A stretch of DNA of 64,000 nt from Rhizobiales bacterium NRL2 (GTDB lineage: Bacteria > Pseudomonadota > Alphaproteobacteria > Minwuiales > Minwuiaceae), in assembly GCA_001664005.1 (NCBI GenBank), contig CP016093.1, positions 2,301,001 through 2,365,000 on the forward strand, given 5' to 3'. Each line of letters begins with the position of its first letter. Positions within the stretch are counted from its first letter, which is position 1. The notes beneath the pieces are model-generated. The model made no database searches and was not told the DNA's origin. It was given only the letters and a program-made list of their open reading frames with translations. Below are positions 36,577 to 47,325 of the stretch, in pieces. The translations under genes and the position numbers were made by a program.

Positions 36577-36885
36577 CTAGCTGAACATCCGCCTTGAACG
36601 CCGCCGGCGGGCGAGCAGGACCAGGATGAGGCCGGGCAGGCCGAGCACCAGCCAGGCCGGGGCCAGCAGGATATTGAGCATGATGGGGTCCCACAGGAAC
36701 GGATGGACGTAGCGCTCCAGCCCCACCTGGGTCGCCCGCAGGCTGTCCCGGTCGATCCGCGCCCAGATCTCGCCGGTGGTCAGGATGGCCCATTCGCCGG
36801 CTTCCAGCGAATTGAGGATCTCCACTCCCAGCGCGGTGATTCCCGCCAGAAGCAGCAGATATCCAAGAATGCGCAGCACGATCAT
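36577..36885 (-). CDS. Small two-span membrane protein of unknown function
   Basis: A 102-residue protein with two hydrophobic segments: LRILGYLLLLAGITALGVEI near the N-terminus and PIMLNILLAPAWLVLGLPGL near the C-terminus, then a basic tail LLARRRRSRRMFS. The middle contains EWAILTTGEIWARIDRDSLR. The ATG at 36885 follows GGGAGC and excludes an upstream non-membrane extension. I do not recognise a family. Divergent from purD. Coding is supported by membrane-span organisation and codon use. Confidence 0.7.
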   Translation of the reverse strand: MIVLRILGYLLLLAGITALGVEILNSLEAGEWAILTTGEIWARIDRDSLRATQVGLERYVHPFLWDPIMLNILLAPAWLVLGLPGLILVLLARRRRSRRMFS

Positions 36886-37045
36886 GCGTTCGGGGCTCCC
36901 GGAGGGGACGGGCGAACCCGCCTTTGACAAAGCCTCGCAAGCGGGGTGCGCCGCTGTCAACGCGTCTCCGCCGGCGGGCTATCGCGCTTCGGGGAATCTG
37001 GGCTAAGACTGCCCCCGGTCGATTTCGAGGAAACGGGAGTCCGCA

Positions 37046-38371
37046 ATGAACGTGCTGGTCATCGGCTCGGGCGGTCGCGAGCACGCGCTTTGCTGGAAGC
37101 TGGCGGCTTCGCCGGTGCTGACGCGTCTGATCTGCGCGCCGGGCAATGGCGGCATCGCCGATGACGCCGAGTGCGTGGCCCTGGACGTCGCCGACCACGC
37201 GGCGGTGGTCGCTTTCTGCCGGGGTGAGGGGGTCGACCTCGTGGTGGTTGGACCCGAGGCGCCGCTGGTGGCCGGACTGGTCGACGATCTGGAAGCCGCC
37301 GGCATCAGGGCGTTCGGACCGTCGCGCGCCGCCTCCGAACTGGAGGCGTCCAAGGGTTTCACCAAGGACCTCTGCCGCCGTCATGGCATTCCCACCGGCG
37401 ACTACGAACGCTTCACCGACGCTGCCGCGGCGAAGGCCTATGTTGCGGCGAAGGGCGCGCCGATCGTGGTCAAGGCCGATGGCCTCGCCGCGGGCAAGGG
37501 CGTGACCGTGGCGCAGAGCGTCGAGGAGGCGAACGCGGCTATCGACGAGGCCTTTGGCGGCCGCTTCGGCGCGGCCGGCGCCGAGATCGTCGTTGAGGAA
37601 TATCTCGTGGGCGAGGAAGCCAGCTTCTTCGTGCTCACCGACGGCCGCAACGTGCTGCCGCTGGCGACGGCGCAGGACCACAAGCCCGTCGGGGACGGCG
37701 ACACGGGCCCCAACACTGGCGGCATGGGCGCTTACTCGCCGGCGCCGGTGATGACGCAAGCCATGTGCGAGCGGGCCATGCGGGAGATCATCGAGCCCAC
37801 GGTGCGCGGCATGGCCGAGGAGGGCCGGCCGTTCCGGGGGGTGCTCTACGCCGGGCTGATGATCACCGCCCAGGGTCCGAAGCTGATCGAGTACAACATC
37901 CGCTTCGGCGATCCCGAGTGCCAGGTGCTGATGGCGCGGATGAAGTCGGACCTGCTGCTGGCGATCCTGGCCACCGTCGACGGCGTGCTCGACAAGTTCG
38001 ACCTGCGCTGGATCGACGACCCGGCGCTGGTTGTGGTGATGGCCGCGAACGGCTATCCCGGCGACGTGAAGAAGGGCGGCGAGATCCGCGGCCTGGCCGA
38101 CGCCTGGGCGGTCGACGGCGTCACCGTCTTTCACGCCGGCACGAAGCGCGACGGCGACCGCTTCCTGGCCAGTGGCGGCCGGGTGCTGGGGATCACCGCC
38201 ACCGGCCCGACGGTGACCGAGGCGCAGGCCCGCGCCTACCGGGCGGTCGACCTGATCGACTGGCCGGACGGCTTCTGCCGGCGCGACATCGGCTGGCGCG
38301 CGGTGGAGCGGGAAGCTAGAACGGGCCGAGTATCCGAGCAGACGACGCGCGGGGGAGGCGCGGCGACATGA
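37046..38371 (+). CDS. purD: Phosphoribosylamine-glycine ligase
   Basis: A 441-residue ATP-grasp enzyme of purine synthesis making glycinamide ribonucleotide. It begins [20 protein letters not shown] and contains the ATP-binding [40 protein letters not shown] and [20 protein letters not shown]. The C-terminus extends about ten residues past the usual end. Its stop overlaps the ATG of the phosphotransferase gene by 4 nt, an unusual partner for purD. Confidence 0.96.
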   Translation: MNVLVIGSGGREHALCWKLAASPVLTRLICAPGNGGIADDAECVALDVADHAAVVAFCRGEGVDLVVVGPEAPLVAGLVDDLEAAGIRAFGPSRAASELEASKGFTKDLCRRHGIPTGDYERFTDAAAAKAYVAAKGAPIVVKADGLAAGKGVTVAQSVEEANAAIDEAFGGRFGAAGAEIVVEEYLVGEEASFFVLTDGRNVLPLATAQDHKPVGDGDTGPNTGGMGAYSPAPVMTQAMCERAMREIIEPTVRGMAEEGRPFRGVLYAGLMITAQGPKLIEYNIRFGDPECQVLMARMKSDLLLAILATVDGVLDKFDLRWIDDPALVVVMAANGYPGDVKKGGEIRGLADAWAVDGVTVFHAGTKRDGDRFLASGGRVLGITATGPTVTEAQARAYRAVDLIDWPDGFCRRDIGWRAVEREARTGRVSEQTTRGGGAAT

Positions 38372-39444
38372 ATCAGATGAGCGAACTTTTTTCCGGCACC
38401 AAGGAAGTCGACGAGCGTTTCAGCTTCGACGAGGGCGCGCTGGAAAGCTATCTGCGCGAGCACGTCGAGAGCTTCGGCGGCGGACTTCAGGTGCGGCAGT
38501 TCAAGGGCGGGCAGTCCAACCCGACCTATGCGCTGCGCGACGACAGCGGCAAGGAATACGTGCTGCGCCGCAAGCCGCCCGGAAAGCTGCTGCCATCGGC
38601 GCACGCGGTCGACCGCGAGTACAAGGTGATCACCGCGCTGCACGAACACACCGACGTGCCGGCGCCGAAGACCTACTGCCTCTGCGAGGACGAAAACGTC
38701 ATCGGCACGATGTTCTACGTCATGGACCTGGTCGACGGCCGCATCATCTGGGATCAGACCCTGCCCGACATTCCGAAGTCGGAGCGGGCGAAGTATTTCG
38801 ACGCCATGAACGACGTCATCGCCCGGCTGCACAACGCCGACTACAAGGCCATCGGCCTGGAGGATTTCGGCAAGCCCGGCAACTACGTCGCCCGCCAGGT
38901 CGGCCGCTGGTCCAAGCAGTACAAGCTCTCCGAGATCGAGAAGATCGAGGAGATGGACCGGCTGATGGAATGGCTGCCGGAGAACATCCCCGCGACCGAC
39001 GAGACGACCGTGATCCACGGCGACTACCGCATGGACAACATGGTCTTTCACCCGACCGAGCCGCGCGTCGTCGCCGTGCTCGACTGGGAACTCTCGACGC
39101 TGGGCGACCCGCTGGCCGACTTCGCCTACCACGTCATGAGCTGGCGCCTGCCCAACAGCCTGTTCCGCGGCATCGGCGGCGAGGACCTGGACGCCCTCGG
39201 CATCCCGCACGAGGACGAATATGTCGCCGCCTATTGCCGCCGCACGGGCCGCGAGCGGATCGACAACTGGGACTACTATCTCGCCTACAACATGTTCCGC
39301 ATCGCCGCGATCCTGCAGGGCATCGCGGGCCGCGTGCGCGACGGCACCGCCGCCTCTTCGCACGCCGACGAGCAGGTGGCGCGTATCCGGCCCATCGCCG
39401 AGTTCGCCTGGGCGCAGGCGGAGAAGGTGATCAAGGCGGGGTGA
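38368..39444 (+). CDS. Aminoglycoside-phosphotransferase-like kinase (ACAD10/11 type)
   Basis: A 358-residue APH-family protein close to the kinase domain of mammalian ACAD10/ACAD11, which phosphorylate 4-hydroxy fatty acyl-CoAs for catabolism. The catalytic loop is [17 protein letters not shown] and the metal site [19 protein letters not shown]. The N-lobe has [20 protein letters not shown] and [20 protein letters not shown]. Overlaps purD by 4 nt. A role in hydroxy fatty-acid breakdown fits the acyl-CoA genes elsewhere in the window, but is inferred. Confidence 0.88.
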   Translation: MNQMSELFSGTKEVDERFSFDEGALESYLREHVESFGGGLQVRQFKGGQSNPTYALRDDSGKEYVLRRKPPGKLLPSAHAVDREYKVITALHEHTDVPAPKTYCLCEDENVIGTMFYVMDLVDGRIIWDQTLPDIPKSERAKYFDAMNDVIARLHNADYKAIGLEDFGKPGNYVARQVGRWSKQYKLSEIEKIEEMDRLMEWLPENIPATDETTVIHGDYRMDNMVFHPTEPRVVAVLDWELSTLGDPLADFAYHVMSWRLPNSLFRGIGGEDLDALGIPHEDEYVAAYCRRTGRERIDNWDYYLAYNMFRIAAILQGIAGRVRDGTAASSHADEQVARIRPIAEFAWAQAEKVIKAG

Positions 39445-39454
39445 GAGACGGCCT

Positions 39455-39925
39455 CTAACGCGCCGCTCTGGACGCCTCTCGCATGATGTAGCGGTTGCCG
39501 CGCTCCCAGGTGACGGTCAGGCCGTAGCGCGTGATGCGCCAGCCCTCCGGCCGCCGGACGAGATCGATGTCGTAATAGCCGCCGATGATGTAGTCCGGAT
39601 CGGCCTTGGCGGCGCGGTAGCGGTGCAGCGCCTGCAGATAGGCGGTCAGGTGTGCCCTGTCGCCGTCGATCCGGTGGACGTGATTGCCGGTCAGGTGCTG
39701 GGTGACGTCGAGCCCGCCGACGGTCTTGCGCACGGCGTCGATCCACTCGGCCCGGCTGTAGCGGCCCTCGGCGCCGCCGAAGCCGGAGAAGTCGGTCTCG
39801 ACCGGATCGTCGAAGACCTGCTCCAGCAGCTTGAAATCCCTGGTGTCGATGGCGGTGGCGTAGCGGTGCATCACGTCGCTCACCGCCATTCGTTCGGCCG
39901 CCTCGCGCAGCATGTCGTCGGTCAT
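39455..39925 (-). CDS. NTF2/SnoaL-like protein
   Basis: A 156-residue protein of the SnoaL-like NTF2 fold. The opening MSDVMHRYATAIDTRDFKLL region, followed by FDDPVETDFSGFGG and THLTGNHVHRIDGDRAHLTA-type strands (read here as TQHLTGNHVHRIDGDRAHL), is characteristic. Members include hydroxysteroid-type isomerases, dehydratases and ligand-binding proteins, so function is not predictable. Convergent with the phosphotransferase gene and divergent from proS. Confidence 0.85.
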   Translation of the reverse strand: MTDDMLREAAERMAVSDVMHRYATAIDTRDFKLLEQVFDDPVETDFSGFGGAEGRYSRAEWIDAVRKTVGGLDVTQHLTGNHVHRIDGDRAHLTAYLQALHRYRAAKADPDYIIGGYYDIDLVRRPEGWRITRYGLTVTWERGNRYIMREASRAAR

Positions 39926-39969
39926 GTCGGTCCTCCCCTGTTTCGACCGGGACAGTATGGAAGCGCCGA

Positions 39970-39998
39970 TTGCGTCGGGCCAAGGCTTTCCCTACAAC
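39970..39998 (+). promoter_or_regulatory. Candidate promoter for proS
   Basis: TTGCGT (39970-39975) and TACAAC (39993-39998) are separated by 17 bp in the 116-bp divergent gap before proS. Predicted start near 40005. Confidence 0.45.
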
Positions 39999-40041
39999 CT
40001 AGCGACCCTCGAGAGCGCCCAACCGACGGAGCGACGTCCCC

Positions 40042-41358
40042 ATGCGGCTTTCCCAGTTCTTCCTGCCCGTCCTCAAGGAGAATCCGGCGGAGGCGCAGAT
40101 CGCCTCCCACCGCTACATGCTCCGCGCCGGCATGATCCGCCAGTCCAGCGCCGGCATCTATTCCTGGCTGCCGCTGGGCTTCCGGGTGCTGAAGAAGATC
40201 GAGCAGATCGTGCGCGAGGAACAGGACGCCGCGGGCGCCCTGGAAGTGTTGATGCCGACGATCCAGCCGGCCGATCTGTGGCGTGAGTCCGGGCGCTATG
40301 ACGACTATGGAAAGGAGATGCTGCGCATCACCGACCGCCATGGCCGCGACATGCTCTACGGCCCCACGAACGAGGAGCAGATCACGGAGATCTTCCGCGC
40401 CGCCGCACGCTCCTACCGCGACGTGCCGAAGCTGCTCTATCACATCCAGTGGAAGTTCCGCGACGAGGTGCGGCCCCGCTTCGGCATCATGCGCGGGCGC
40501 GAGTTCCTGATGAAGGACGCCTATTCCTTCGATCTGGATTACGAAAGCTCCAGAAGAGCTTACAACAAGATGTTCGTGTCCTATCTCAGGACCTTCGAGC
40601 GCATGGGGCTGCACGCCATCCCGCTGCGCGCCGCGACCGGACCGATCGGCGGCGACCTGAGCCACGAGTTCGTCGTTCTGGCGGACACCGGCGAGTCGGA
40701 GGTGTTCTGTCACCGCGACCTGCTGGAATTCCGCGCGCCGACGGAGATCGACTATGACGGCGACCTGCAACCCATCGTCGACCGCTGGACGTCCATCTAC
40801 GCCGCCGCCGACGAGATGCACGATCCGGCTGCGTGCCCGGTGCCCGACGCGGATCTGGTCAAGCGCCGCGGCATCGAGGTGGGCCACATCTTCCATTTCG
40901 GTTCCAAGTATTCGAAGCCCATGGGCGCGACGGTAACCGGCCCGGACGGGCAGGAGACCGAGCTGCAGATGGGCTCCTACGGCATCGGCGTCTCCCGTCT
41001 GGTCGGTGGCATCATCGAGGCCAGCCATGACGGCGACGGCATCATCTGGCCCGATCCGGTGGCGCCGTTCCATGTCGGTATCGTCAACCTGAAGGCCGGC
41101 GACGCCGATTGCGACGCGGCCTGCGAGGGGCTGGAGACGCAGTTCGCCAATGCCGGGCTGGAAGTGCTGGTCGACGACACGGACGAGCGCGCCGGGGCGA
41201 AGTTCGCCACCATGGACCTGATCGGGCTGCCCTGGCAGATCGTCGTGGGTCCCCGCGGCCTGAAGAACGGCGTTGTCGAGGTCAAGCGCCGCCGTTCCGG
41301 CGAGAAGGAGGAGATGAGCCTGGAGGCCGCGGTCAACAAGGTCGTGGGTTTCGAATGA
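40042..41358 (+). CDS. proS: Prolyl-tRNA synthetase (short form)
   Basis: A 438-residue class II synthetase. At this length it lacks the large INS editing domain of the E. coli enzyme, as is typical of alphaproteobacteria. Motif 2 region is [20 protein letters not shown] and motif 3 is [20 protein letters not shown]; the N-terminus begins [20 protein letters not shown]. The anticodon-binding domain occupies the C-terminus. Trans-editing by a free-standing YbaK/ProXp protein would be expected elsewhere. Confidence 0.97.
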   Translation: MRLSQFFLPVLKENPAEAQIASHRYMLRAGMIRQSSAGIYSWLPLGFRVLKKIEQIVREEQDAAGALEVLMPTIQPADLWRESGRYDDYGKEMLRITDRHGRDMLYGPTNEEQITEIFRAAARSYRDVPKLLYHIQWKFRDEVRPRFGIMRGREFLMKDAYSFDLDYESSRRAYNKMFVSYLRTFERMGLHAIPLRAATGPIGGDLSHEFVVLADTGESEVFCHRDLLEFRAPTEIDYDGDLQPIVDRWTSIYAAADEMHDPAACPVPDADLVKRRGIEVGHIFHFGSKYSKPMGATVTGPDGQETELQMGSYGIGVSRLVGGIIEASHDGDGIIWPDPVAPFHVGIVNLKAGDADCDAACEGLETQFANAGLEVLVDDTDERAGAKFATMDLIGLPWQIVVGPRGLKNGVVEVKRRRSGEKEEMSLEAAVNKVVGFE

Positions 41359-41393
41359 TGGCGTGTTCGTACTCTGACGAAGTTACCGTGCAG

Positions 41394-41496
41394 CCCGATC
41401 CCCGGGTCTCGCCTTGCTCGACCGGGGATGACAGTTCCGGTGCTCGCCCCCTCGACGTCATCCCCGCCGCCGCGGTCGCGGCGCGCGGGGATCGGG
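41394..41496. repeat. Nested palindromic intergenic repeat
   Basis: Outer arms CCCGATCCCC (41394-41403) and GGGGATCGGG (41487-41496) enclose inner arms CGGGGATGAC (41423-41432) and GTCATCCCCG (41457-41466). Each half can also fold locally. It lies between proS and lolC and resembles alphaproteobacterial REP-like elements. Confidence 0.7.
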
Positions 41497-41507
41497 AGGC
41501 CTCCTAG

Positions 41508-42758
41508 ATGTTTTCCGCCTTCGAATGGATGATCGCCGTCCGCTACCTTCGCGCCCGCCGCGCCGAGGGTTTCATCTCCGTCATCGCCTGGTTCTCGCTG
41601 GTCGGCATCGCGCTCGGCGTCGCCACGCTGATCATCGTCATGGCGGTGATGAACGGATTCCGCACCGAACTGCTGGACCGCATCCTCGGGCTGAACGGCC
41701 ATGTCTCCGTGCTCTCCTACGAGCAGCCCATCGAGGACTACGAGAGCCTGGCGGACCGCATCCGCGGGATCGAGGGGGTGGTCAGCGCCGCGCCGCTGGT
41801 GGAGGGCCAGGTCATGGCGACTGCCGGCGGTGAGGCGCGCGGCGCGGTGGTGCGCGGGCTGAAGCTCGACGACATCACGGCCCACCAGGCGTTGTCGGGC
41901 AAGCTGGTGGCGGGCGAACTCGCCAATCTGTCCGAACCGGGCACCGTGATGGTCGGCTTCCGCCTGGCCGAGCGCTTCGGCCTGCAACTCGGCGACCGCA
42001 TCACGCTGATCTCGCCCAAGGGCTCGTCGACCGCCATGGGCTTCGTGCCGCGGCTGGCGACCTACCGCATCGGCGCGATGTTCGAGGTCGGCATGTACGA
42101 ATACGACTCGAGTTACGTCTACATGCCGCTGGACCTGGCGCAGAAGTATTTCCGCACCGGAGAGGGGGTGACGGGACTGGAGGTCGTGGTGGCCGACGCC
42201 GACCGCGCCACGATGCTGGCCCAGGAGATCCACCGCGAGATCAGCAGCGACCGCAATCTGCGCGTCTTCGACTGGCAGCAGGCCAATGCCAGCTTCTTCA
42301 CCGCGCTGCAGGTGGAGCGCAACGTGATGTTCCTGATCCTGACGCTGATCATCCTGGTGGCGGCGTTCAACATCATCTCCAGCCTGATCATGCTGGTGAA
42401 GGACAAGGGCCGCGACATCGCCATCCTGCGCACCATGGGCGCGACCCGGGGCGCGATCCAGCGCATCTTCTTCATCGCCGGCGCCTCGATCGGCGTGGTC
42501 GGTACGCTGGCCGGCTTCACGCTGGGCGTCGTCTTCTGCCTGAACATCGACAGCATCCGGCGCGGCCTTGAGAGCCTGACCGGCACCGAGCTGTGGTCGC
42601 CGGAAATCCGCTTCCTTTCCCAGATACCGGCCCGGATGGAGACCGGCGAGGTGGTCATGGTGCTGATCATGGCGCTGGTGCTCTCCTTCCTCGCCACGAT
42701 CTACCCGGCCTGGCGGGCGGCGCGCCTCGATCCGGTGGAGGCGCTCCGCTATGAGTGA
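41508..42758 (+). CDS. lolC: Lipoprotein-releasing ABC transporter permease LolC/LolE
   Basis: A 416-residue inner-membrane permease that, as a homodimer or with a second copy, extracts outer-membrane lipoproteins for LolA. It starts [20 protein letters not shown] and has the FtsX-like fold: one N-terminal span, a periplasmic domain with [20 protein letters not shown], and three C-terminal spans. [20 protein letters not shown] is the coupling motif contacting LolD. Only one permease gene is present, as in many alphaproteobacteria. Overlaps lolD by 8 nt. Confidence 0.95.
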   Translation: MFSAFEWMIAVRYLRARRAEGFISVIAWFSLVGIALGVATLIIVMAVMNGFRTELLDRILGLNGHVSVLSYEQPIEDYESLADRIRGIEGVVSAAPLVEGQVMATAGGEARGAVVRGLKLDDITAHQALSGKLVAGELANLSEPGTVMVGFRLAERFGLQLGDRITLISPKGSSTAMGFVPRLATYRIGAMFEVGMYEYDSSYVYMPLDLAQKYFRTGEGVTGLEVVVADADRATMLAQEIHREISSDRNLRVFDWQQANASFFTALQVERNVMFLILTLIILVAAFNIISSLIMLVKDKGRDIAILRTMGATRGAIQRIFFIAGASIGVVGTLAGFTLGVVFCLNIDSIRRGLESLTGTELWSPEIRFLSQIPARMETGEVVMVLIMALVLSFLATIYPAWRAARLDPVEALRYE

Positions 42759-43437
42759 TCCGGCGCTGCGACTGGACGGCGTCACCCGCACCTTCCGCCA
42801 GGGCGGGAAGGCGCTGGAGGTACTGCGTGGCGCCTCGCTGGAAGTCCGGACCGGCGAGATCGTCGCCCTGGTCGGCCCGTCCGGCGCGGGCAAGTCGACG
42901 CTGCTGCAGATCGCGGGTCTGCTGGAAAAGCCCGACGGCGGCGACGTCGTCATTGCCGGCCAGTCGGCGGCGGGGCTGAACGACGACCGCCGGACGGCGA
43001 TGCGCCGGACCCTGTTGGGCTTCGTCTACCAGTACCACCACCTGCTGCCGGAGTTCACCGCAGCGGAGAACGTGATCCTGCCCCAGATGATCGCGGGCAA
43101 GAGCCGCAAGGAGGCGGCGGTGCGGGCCGCGGAACTGCTGGGCCAGATGGGCCTCGCCGAACGCGGCGACCACCGCCCGGCGCGGCTGTCGGGCGGCGAG
43201 CAGCAGCGCGTCGCCATCGCCCGCGCGCTGGCCAATCTCCCGGCCGTCCTGCTGGCCGACGAGCCGACGGGCAATCTCGACCCAGGCACCGCCGGCCGGG
43301 TCTTCGATCACCTGGTCGAAGTCGCCCGCGCCGCCGGCACCGGCGTCCTCGTCGCCACCCACAACCTCCAGCTCGCCCGCCAGATGGACCGCGCGGTGCT
43401 GATGGAGGACGGCGTCCTTCGGGAGGCGGCATTGTGA
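42751..43437 (+). CDS. lolD: Lipoprotein-releasing system ATPase LolD
   Basis: A 228-residue ABC ATPase. Walker A is GPSGAGKST, followed by [20 protein letters not shown]; signature [15 protein letters not shown]; Walker [17 protein letters not shown]. The Q-loop segment [20 protein letters not shown] is LolD-like. It is coupled to the permease gene by an 8-nt overlap. The stop at 43437 lies 2 bp before the direct-repeat array upstream of the microprotein gene. Confidence 0.96.
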   Translation: MSDPALRLDGVTRTFRQGGKALEVLRGASLEVRTGEIVALVGPSGAGKSTLLQIAGLLEKPDGGDVVIAGQSAAGLNDDRRTAMRRTLLGFVYQYHHLLPEFTAAENVILPQMIAGKSRKEAAVRAAELLGQMGLAERGDHRPARLSGGEQQRVAIARALANLPAVLLADEPTGNLDPGTAGRVFDHLVEVARAAGTGVLVATHNLQLARQMDRAVLMEDGVLREAAL

Positions 43438-43439
43438 GA

Positions 43440-43478
43440 GAACATGGGTTGACATAAAGAGAACATAAAAGAAACATA
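43440..43478 (+). promoter_or_regulatory. LexA-like direct-repeat array with TTGACA
   Basis: Four tandem half-sites GAAC, TGAC, GAAC and AAAC start at 43440, 43450, 43461 and 43472, each followed by AT, so the period is 10-11 bp. The alphaproteobacterial LexA site is the direct repeat GAAC-N7-GAAC (GTTC-N7-GTTC). The 43461/43472 pair matches 7 of 8 core bases and the 43450/43461 pair 7 of 8. A perfect TTGACA (43449-43454) lies inside. The -10 is weak (AACATA at 43473). Confidence 0.55.
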
Positions 43479-43504
43479 TGCCTCCAACGCAGCAGGAGGA
43501 GGCG

Positions 43505-43612
43505 ATGATGGAATGGATGAGGGATCTCGGCGCGCTGGCCGCGCTGGTCGGAATCTGGGGCGTGCTGGCGGCCTGGACGCAGATGTTCGGCGCACTGTCC
43601 GGCATCGGCTGA
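43505..43612 (+). CDS. 35-residue single-span membrane microprotein, SOS-like control
   Basis: A short frame encoding 35 residues: a short N-terminal charged segment (MMEWMRD), a hydrophobic stretch LGALAALVGIWGVLAAW that should span the inner membrane, then TQMFGALSGIG. Coding is supported by a very strong Shine-Dalgarno run, AGGAGGAGG (43493-43501 region), 4 nt before tandem ATG codons, and by a dedicated promoter region with LexA-like repeats. The design (tiny inner-membrane protein, LexA-type control) recalls SidA of Caulobacter, an SOS-induced division inhibitor. Homology to SidA is not claimed. It lies between lolD and dnaE. Confidence 0.6.
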   Translation: MMEWMRDLGALAALVGIWGVLAAWTQMFGALSGIG

Positions 43613-43655
43613 GCGGAAGCGGGACGGACCCGGGCGGCGAGGCGCCGACGGTCCT

Positions 43656-43676
43656 GTCCACAGCTTCGTCCACAGC
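43656..43676 (+). repeat. Direct repeat with DnaA-box-like cores upstream of dnaE
   Basis: GTCCACAGC occurs at 43656-43664 and 43668-43676, one helical turn apart. Each contains TCCACA, the core of DnaA boxes (7 of 9 to TTATCCACA). The rest of the 215-bp gap before dnaE shows no gene I can support. Confidence 0.4.
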
Positions 43677-43827
43677 AATCTTGCAAACGGGGGACGAATG
43701 ACGCCCGCCGCATGGGGACTTGGACGCCGCGGTCTGGGACAATGGACGCGCGGCGGCCGATTCTCCGGCAGGGCACGGGGGGCGGCCGCGCGGGTTCTGA
43801 TCGGGCGGCAGCGGAGAGAGTTCGGCC

Positions 43828-46800
43828 ATGGCGCATGCGGAGTTCGTGCATCTGAGGACGCACAGCGCCTATTCCCTCGCCGAGGGCGCGATCCGGCTCG
43901 GCGACCTTGCCGGGGCGGCGGCGAAGGCCGGCATGCCCGCGGTGGCGGTCACCGACACCAACAACCTGTTCGGCGTCATGGAGTTCTGCCCGGCGGTGGC
44001 CGGGGCGGGGGTGCAGCCGATCATCGGCTGCCAGCTTTCGGTCCAGTACGGCTGGGACAGCCGCGCGCCGGCGGGCCAGCAGCGGCCGCTCTTCGCGCCC
44101 TTCGTCCTGCTGGTCCAGAACGAGACCGGCTACATGAACCTGATGGCCCTGGTTTCCGCGGCCTTCCTCGAATCCGATCCGATGTTCTCGACGCATCTGC
44201 CGCTCGGGGCCATGGAGGGCCGAGCGGACGGGCTCATCGCGCTCACCGGCGGGGCGGGGGGACCGCTGGGACGGATGCTGGCCGACGGCGACGCCGCCGG
44301 CGGACGCGCCTGGCTTGCGGAGATGAAGGCCCGTTTCGGCGACCGGCTCTATGTCGAAATCCAGCGTCATGGCGAGACCGAGGAGGACCGGGTCGAGGAA
44401 CCCATGATCGACCTCGCCTACGATCTCGACCTGCCGCTGGCGGCGACCAATGACTGCTATTTCCTCGACAAGGACATGTACGAGGCGCACGACGCGCTGA
44501 TCTGCGTCGCAGAAAGCGCCTATGTCGGCCAGGAAGAGCGGCGGCGGCTGACGCCGGAGCACCGCTTCAAGTCGGCCGAGGAGATGAAGGCGCTGTTCGC
44601 CGACCTGCCCGAGGCGACGGCCAATACCCTGGTGATCGCGAAGCGCTGCGGCTATGCGGCGCCGAAGCGTGACCCGATCCTGCCGGGTTTCGCCACCGAG
44701 GGCGGCCGGGCCGAGGCCGACGAACTTCGCGCCATGGCCGAGGCGGGGCTCACCGAACGGCTCGCCTTCATGCGCGAGCAGGGTCATGAGCCCGACGAGA
44801 CCGTCTACCGGGAGCGGCTGGACCGGGAACTGGGGATCATCATCTCCATGGGCTTCCCGGGCTACTTCCTGATCGTCGCCGACTTCATCCAGTGGGCCAA
44901 GGCGCAGGAGATTCCCGTCGGCCCGGGCCGTGGTTCGGGCGCGGGCTCCCTTGTCGCCTATGCGTTGACCATTACCGACCTGGATCCATTGCGTTACGGG
45001 CTGCTGTTCGAGCGGTTTCTCAACCCTGAACGCGTGTCCATGCCGGACTTCGACATCGACTTTTGCCAGGACCGGCGCGACGAGGTGATCGAGTACGTTC
45101 AGGCCAAGTACGGCCACGACAAGGTCGCCCAGATCATCACCTTCGGAAAGCTGCAGGCCCGGGCGGTGATCCGCGATGTCGGTCGGGTGCTGCAGATGCC
45201 CTATGGCCAGGTCGACCGCATCTCCAAGCTGGTGCCGGCCAATCCGGCCAATCCGGTGACGCTCGGCCAGGCGCTGGAGAGCGAGCCCAGGCTGCGCCAC
45301 GAATACGACTCCGACGGCTCGGTGCAGTACCTGGTCGACATGGCGCTGAAGCTGGAGGGGCTGTACCGCCACGCCTCGACCCATGCCGCGGGCGTCGTCA
45401 TCGGCGACCGGCCGCTGGAACAACTCGTGCCGCTCTACCGAGACCCGAAGTCCGACATGCCCGTCACCCAGTTCTCGATGAAGTACGTGGAATCCGCGGG
45501 GCTGGTGAAGTTCGACTTCCTGGGGCTGAAGACGCTGACCGTCCTCGACCGCGCCATCGCCCATGTCCGCGAGGGCGGCCGGCCGGACTTCTGCCTGGCC
45601 GACATCCCCGAAACCGACGAGCGGACCTTCGAGATGCTGGGGCGCGGAGAGACGGTGGGCGTGTTCCAGCTCGAAAGTTCGGGCATGCGGGATGTGCTGC
45701 GGCAGATGAAGCCCGACAAGTTCGAGGACATCATCGCCATCGTCGCCCTCTACCGGCCGGGCCCGATGGACAATATCCCGACCTACATCTCCACCAAGCA
45801 CGGCCGGGAGGCGGCCAGCTATCCGCACCCGATGCTGGAGCCGATCCTGGCCGAGACCTACGGCATCCCGGTCTATCAGGAGCAGGTGATGCAGATGGCG
45901 CAGGTGCTCTCGGGCTACAGCCTGGGCGAAGCGGACCTGCTACGCCGGGCCATGGGCAAGAAGATCAAGGCCGAGATGGACGCCCAGCGCGAGCGCTTCG
46001 TCGAGGGCGCGGCGGAGAACGGCGTCACGGCCGAGAAGGCGGGCCAGATCTTCGAGCTGATCGAGAAGTTCGCCGGCTATGGCTTCAACAAGTCCCACGC
46101 CGCGGCCTACGCCCTGATCGCCTGGCAGACGGCCTGGCTGAAGGCGAACTATCCGGCCGAATTCCTGGCCGCGTCGATGACCCTGGATATGGGCAACACC
46201 GACAAGCTGGATGTCTTCAAGCGCGAGATGAAGCGCCTGAAGATCCCGCTGCTGCCGCCTGCGGCAAACCACTCGGAGGTCGCGTTCTCGGTCGAGCGCA
46301 ACCGCGACCTGACCGTCGCCGGCATCCGCTACGCCCTGGCCGCGATCAAGAATGTCGGCCGCGACGCCATGGGCGCCATCGTCGCCGCACGGCGCAAGGA
46401 CGGGCCGTTCGCGGACCTGTTCGACTTCGCCGTGCGTACCGCCGGCTCGGCGCTGAACAAGCGCCAGACCGAGAATCTCGCCCGCGCCGGCGCGCTCGAC
46501 GAGCTGGACCCGAACCGCCGCCGGGTGCTGGCGTCCGTGGATATCCTCGCGCGCTACGCCCAGCAGCAGGCCGAAGACCGCGCCAGTGGCCAGATGGGCC
46601 TGTTCGGCGGCGGGGGCGGTGGCGGCGGCAATGCGGACCGGCCGCCCCTGCCGGCGGTCGAACCCTTCGACGACCTGGAGCGGCTGGCCGAGGAGCGCGG
46701 CGCGATCGGCTTCTACCTATCCGGCCATCCGCTGGACGACTACCAGCAGAAGCTGGCGCAGAAGGGAGTCTCCCGCATTGACGAACTGCCGGCGATACTG

Positions 46801-47301
46801 GGCGAGACGCAGAAGACCAACATCGCCCTGGCCGGCACGATCTCGGCGGTGCAGATCCGCCGCAACGCCAAGGGCAAGGCCTTCGCCTTCATCGGCTTCT
46901 CCGATCCCAGCGGCGAATGCGAGATTCTCTGCTTTTCGGAGGCGCTGAACCGCCATCGCGACGAGATGGAGGCGGGGCGCAACGCCGTCTTCTATGTCGA
47001 CATCCTGCGCGACCGCGACGAACCCACCCTGGCGCTGAACAAGATGGCGGACCTGGACGGCTATGTCGCGGATGCGGAGGCGGGCGCACGCATCGTCATC
47101 GCCGACAGCTCGGCGCTGCCGCCGATCCGCGCCACGCTGGACCGGGCCGGGCCGGGCAAGGGCCTGATCCGGCTGGTGATGCGGCCCCAGGACCGGACGC
47201 GGGAACTGGAGCTGGAAGTCCCCGACGGCTTCCGTATCGACCGCGCCGTCCGCCAGTCCCTGAAATCCATGCCGGGCGTGGTCGACGTCCGCGAAATCTG
47301 A
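43828..47301 (+). CDS. dnaE: DNA polymerase III alpha subunit
   Basis: A 1157-residue replicative polymerase. The N-terminal PHP domain starts [20 protein letters not shown]. The catalytic region includes [20 protein letters not shown] and the metal-binding acidic motif [13 protein letters not shown] (about residues 405-417). Further blocks are [40 protein letters not shown] and the HhH region, then an OB-fold near [20 protein letters not shown]. Length and motifs fit DnaE1, not the shorter mutagenic DnaE2/ImuC. GGAGAG precedes the ATG. A Gly-rich linker lies near residue 930. Confidence 0.97.
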   Translation: MAHAEFVHLRTHSAYSLAEGAIRLGDLAGAAAKAGMPAVAVTDTNNLFGVMEFCPAVAGAGVQPIIGCQLSVQYGWDSRAPAGQQRPLFAPFVLLVQNETGYMNLMALVSAAFLESDPMFSTHLPLGAMEGRADGLIALTGGAGGPLGRMLADGDAAGGRAWLAEMKARFGDRLYVEIQRHGETEEDRVEEPMIDLAYDLDLPLAATNDCYFLDKDMYEAHDALICVAESAYVGQEERRRLTPEHRFKSAEEMKALFADLPEATANTLVIAKRCGYAAPKRDPILPGFATEGGRAEADELRAMAEAGLTERLAFMREQGHEPDETVYRERLDRELGIIISMGFPGYFLIVADFIQWAKAQEIPVGPGRGSGAGSLVAYALTITDLDPLRYGLLFERFLNPERVSMPDFDIDFCQDRRDEVIEYVQAKYGHDKVAQIITFGKLQARAVIRDVGRVLQMPYGQVDRISKLVPANPANPVTLGQALESEPRLRHEYDSDGSVQYLVDMALKLEGLYRHASTHAAGVVIGDRPLEQLVPLYRDPKSDMPVTQFSMKYVESAGLVKFDFLGLKTLTVLDRAIAHVREGGRPDFCLADIPETDERTFEMLGRGETVGVFQLESSGMRDVLRQMKPDKFEDIIAIVALYRPGPMDNIPTYISTKHGREAASYPHPMLEPILAETYGIPVYQEQVMQMAQVLSGYSLGEADLLRRAMGKKIKAEMDAQRERFVEGAAENGVTAEKAGQIFELIEKFAGYGFNKSHAAAYALIAWQTAWLKANYPAEFLAASMTLDMGNTDKLDVFKREMKRLKIPLLPPAANHSEVAFSVERNRDLTVAGIRYALAAIKNVGRDAMGAIVAARRKDGPFADLFDFAVRTAGSALNKRQTENLARAGALDELDPNRRRVLASVDILARYAQQQAEDRASGQMGLFGGGGGGGGNADRPPLPAVEPFDDLERLAEERGAIGFYLSGHPLDDYQQKLAQKGVSRIDELPAILGETQKTNIALAGTISAVQIRRNAKGKAFAFIGFSDPSGECEILCFSEALNRHRDEMEAGRNAVFYVDILRDRDEPTLALNKMADLDGYVADAEAGARIVIADSSALPPIRATLDRAGPGKGLIRLVMRPQDRTRELELEVPDGFRIDRAVRQSLKSMPGVVDVREI

Positions 47302-47325
47302 GACGCAGTTTCTCGCCCGCGCAGC

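Noticed and set aside
43828-47301. The polymerase as the SOS-inducible error-prone DnaE2/ImuC
   Set aside because: It is 1157 residues with DnaE1-type PHP and C-terminal domains, and no imuA or imuB lies nearby. The LexA-like repeats are better assigned to the microprotein.
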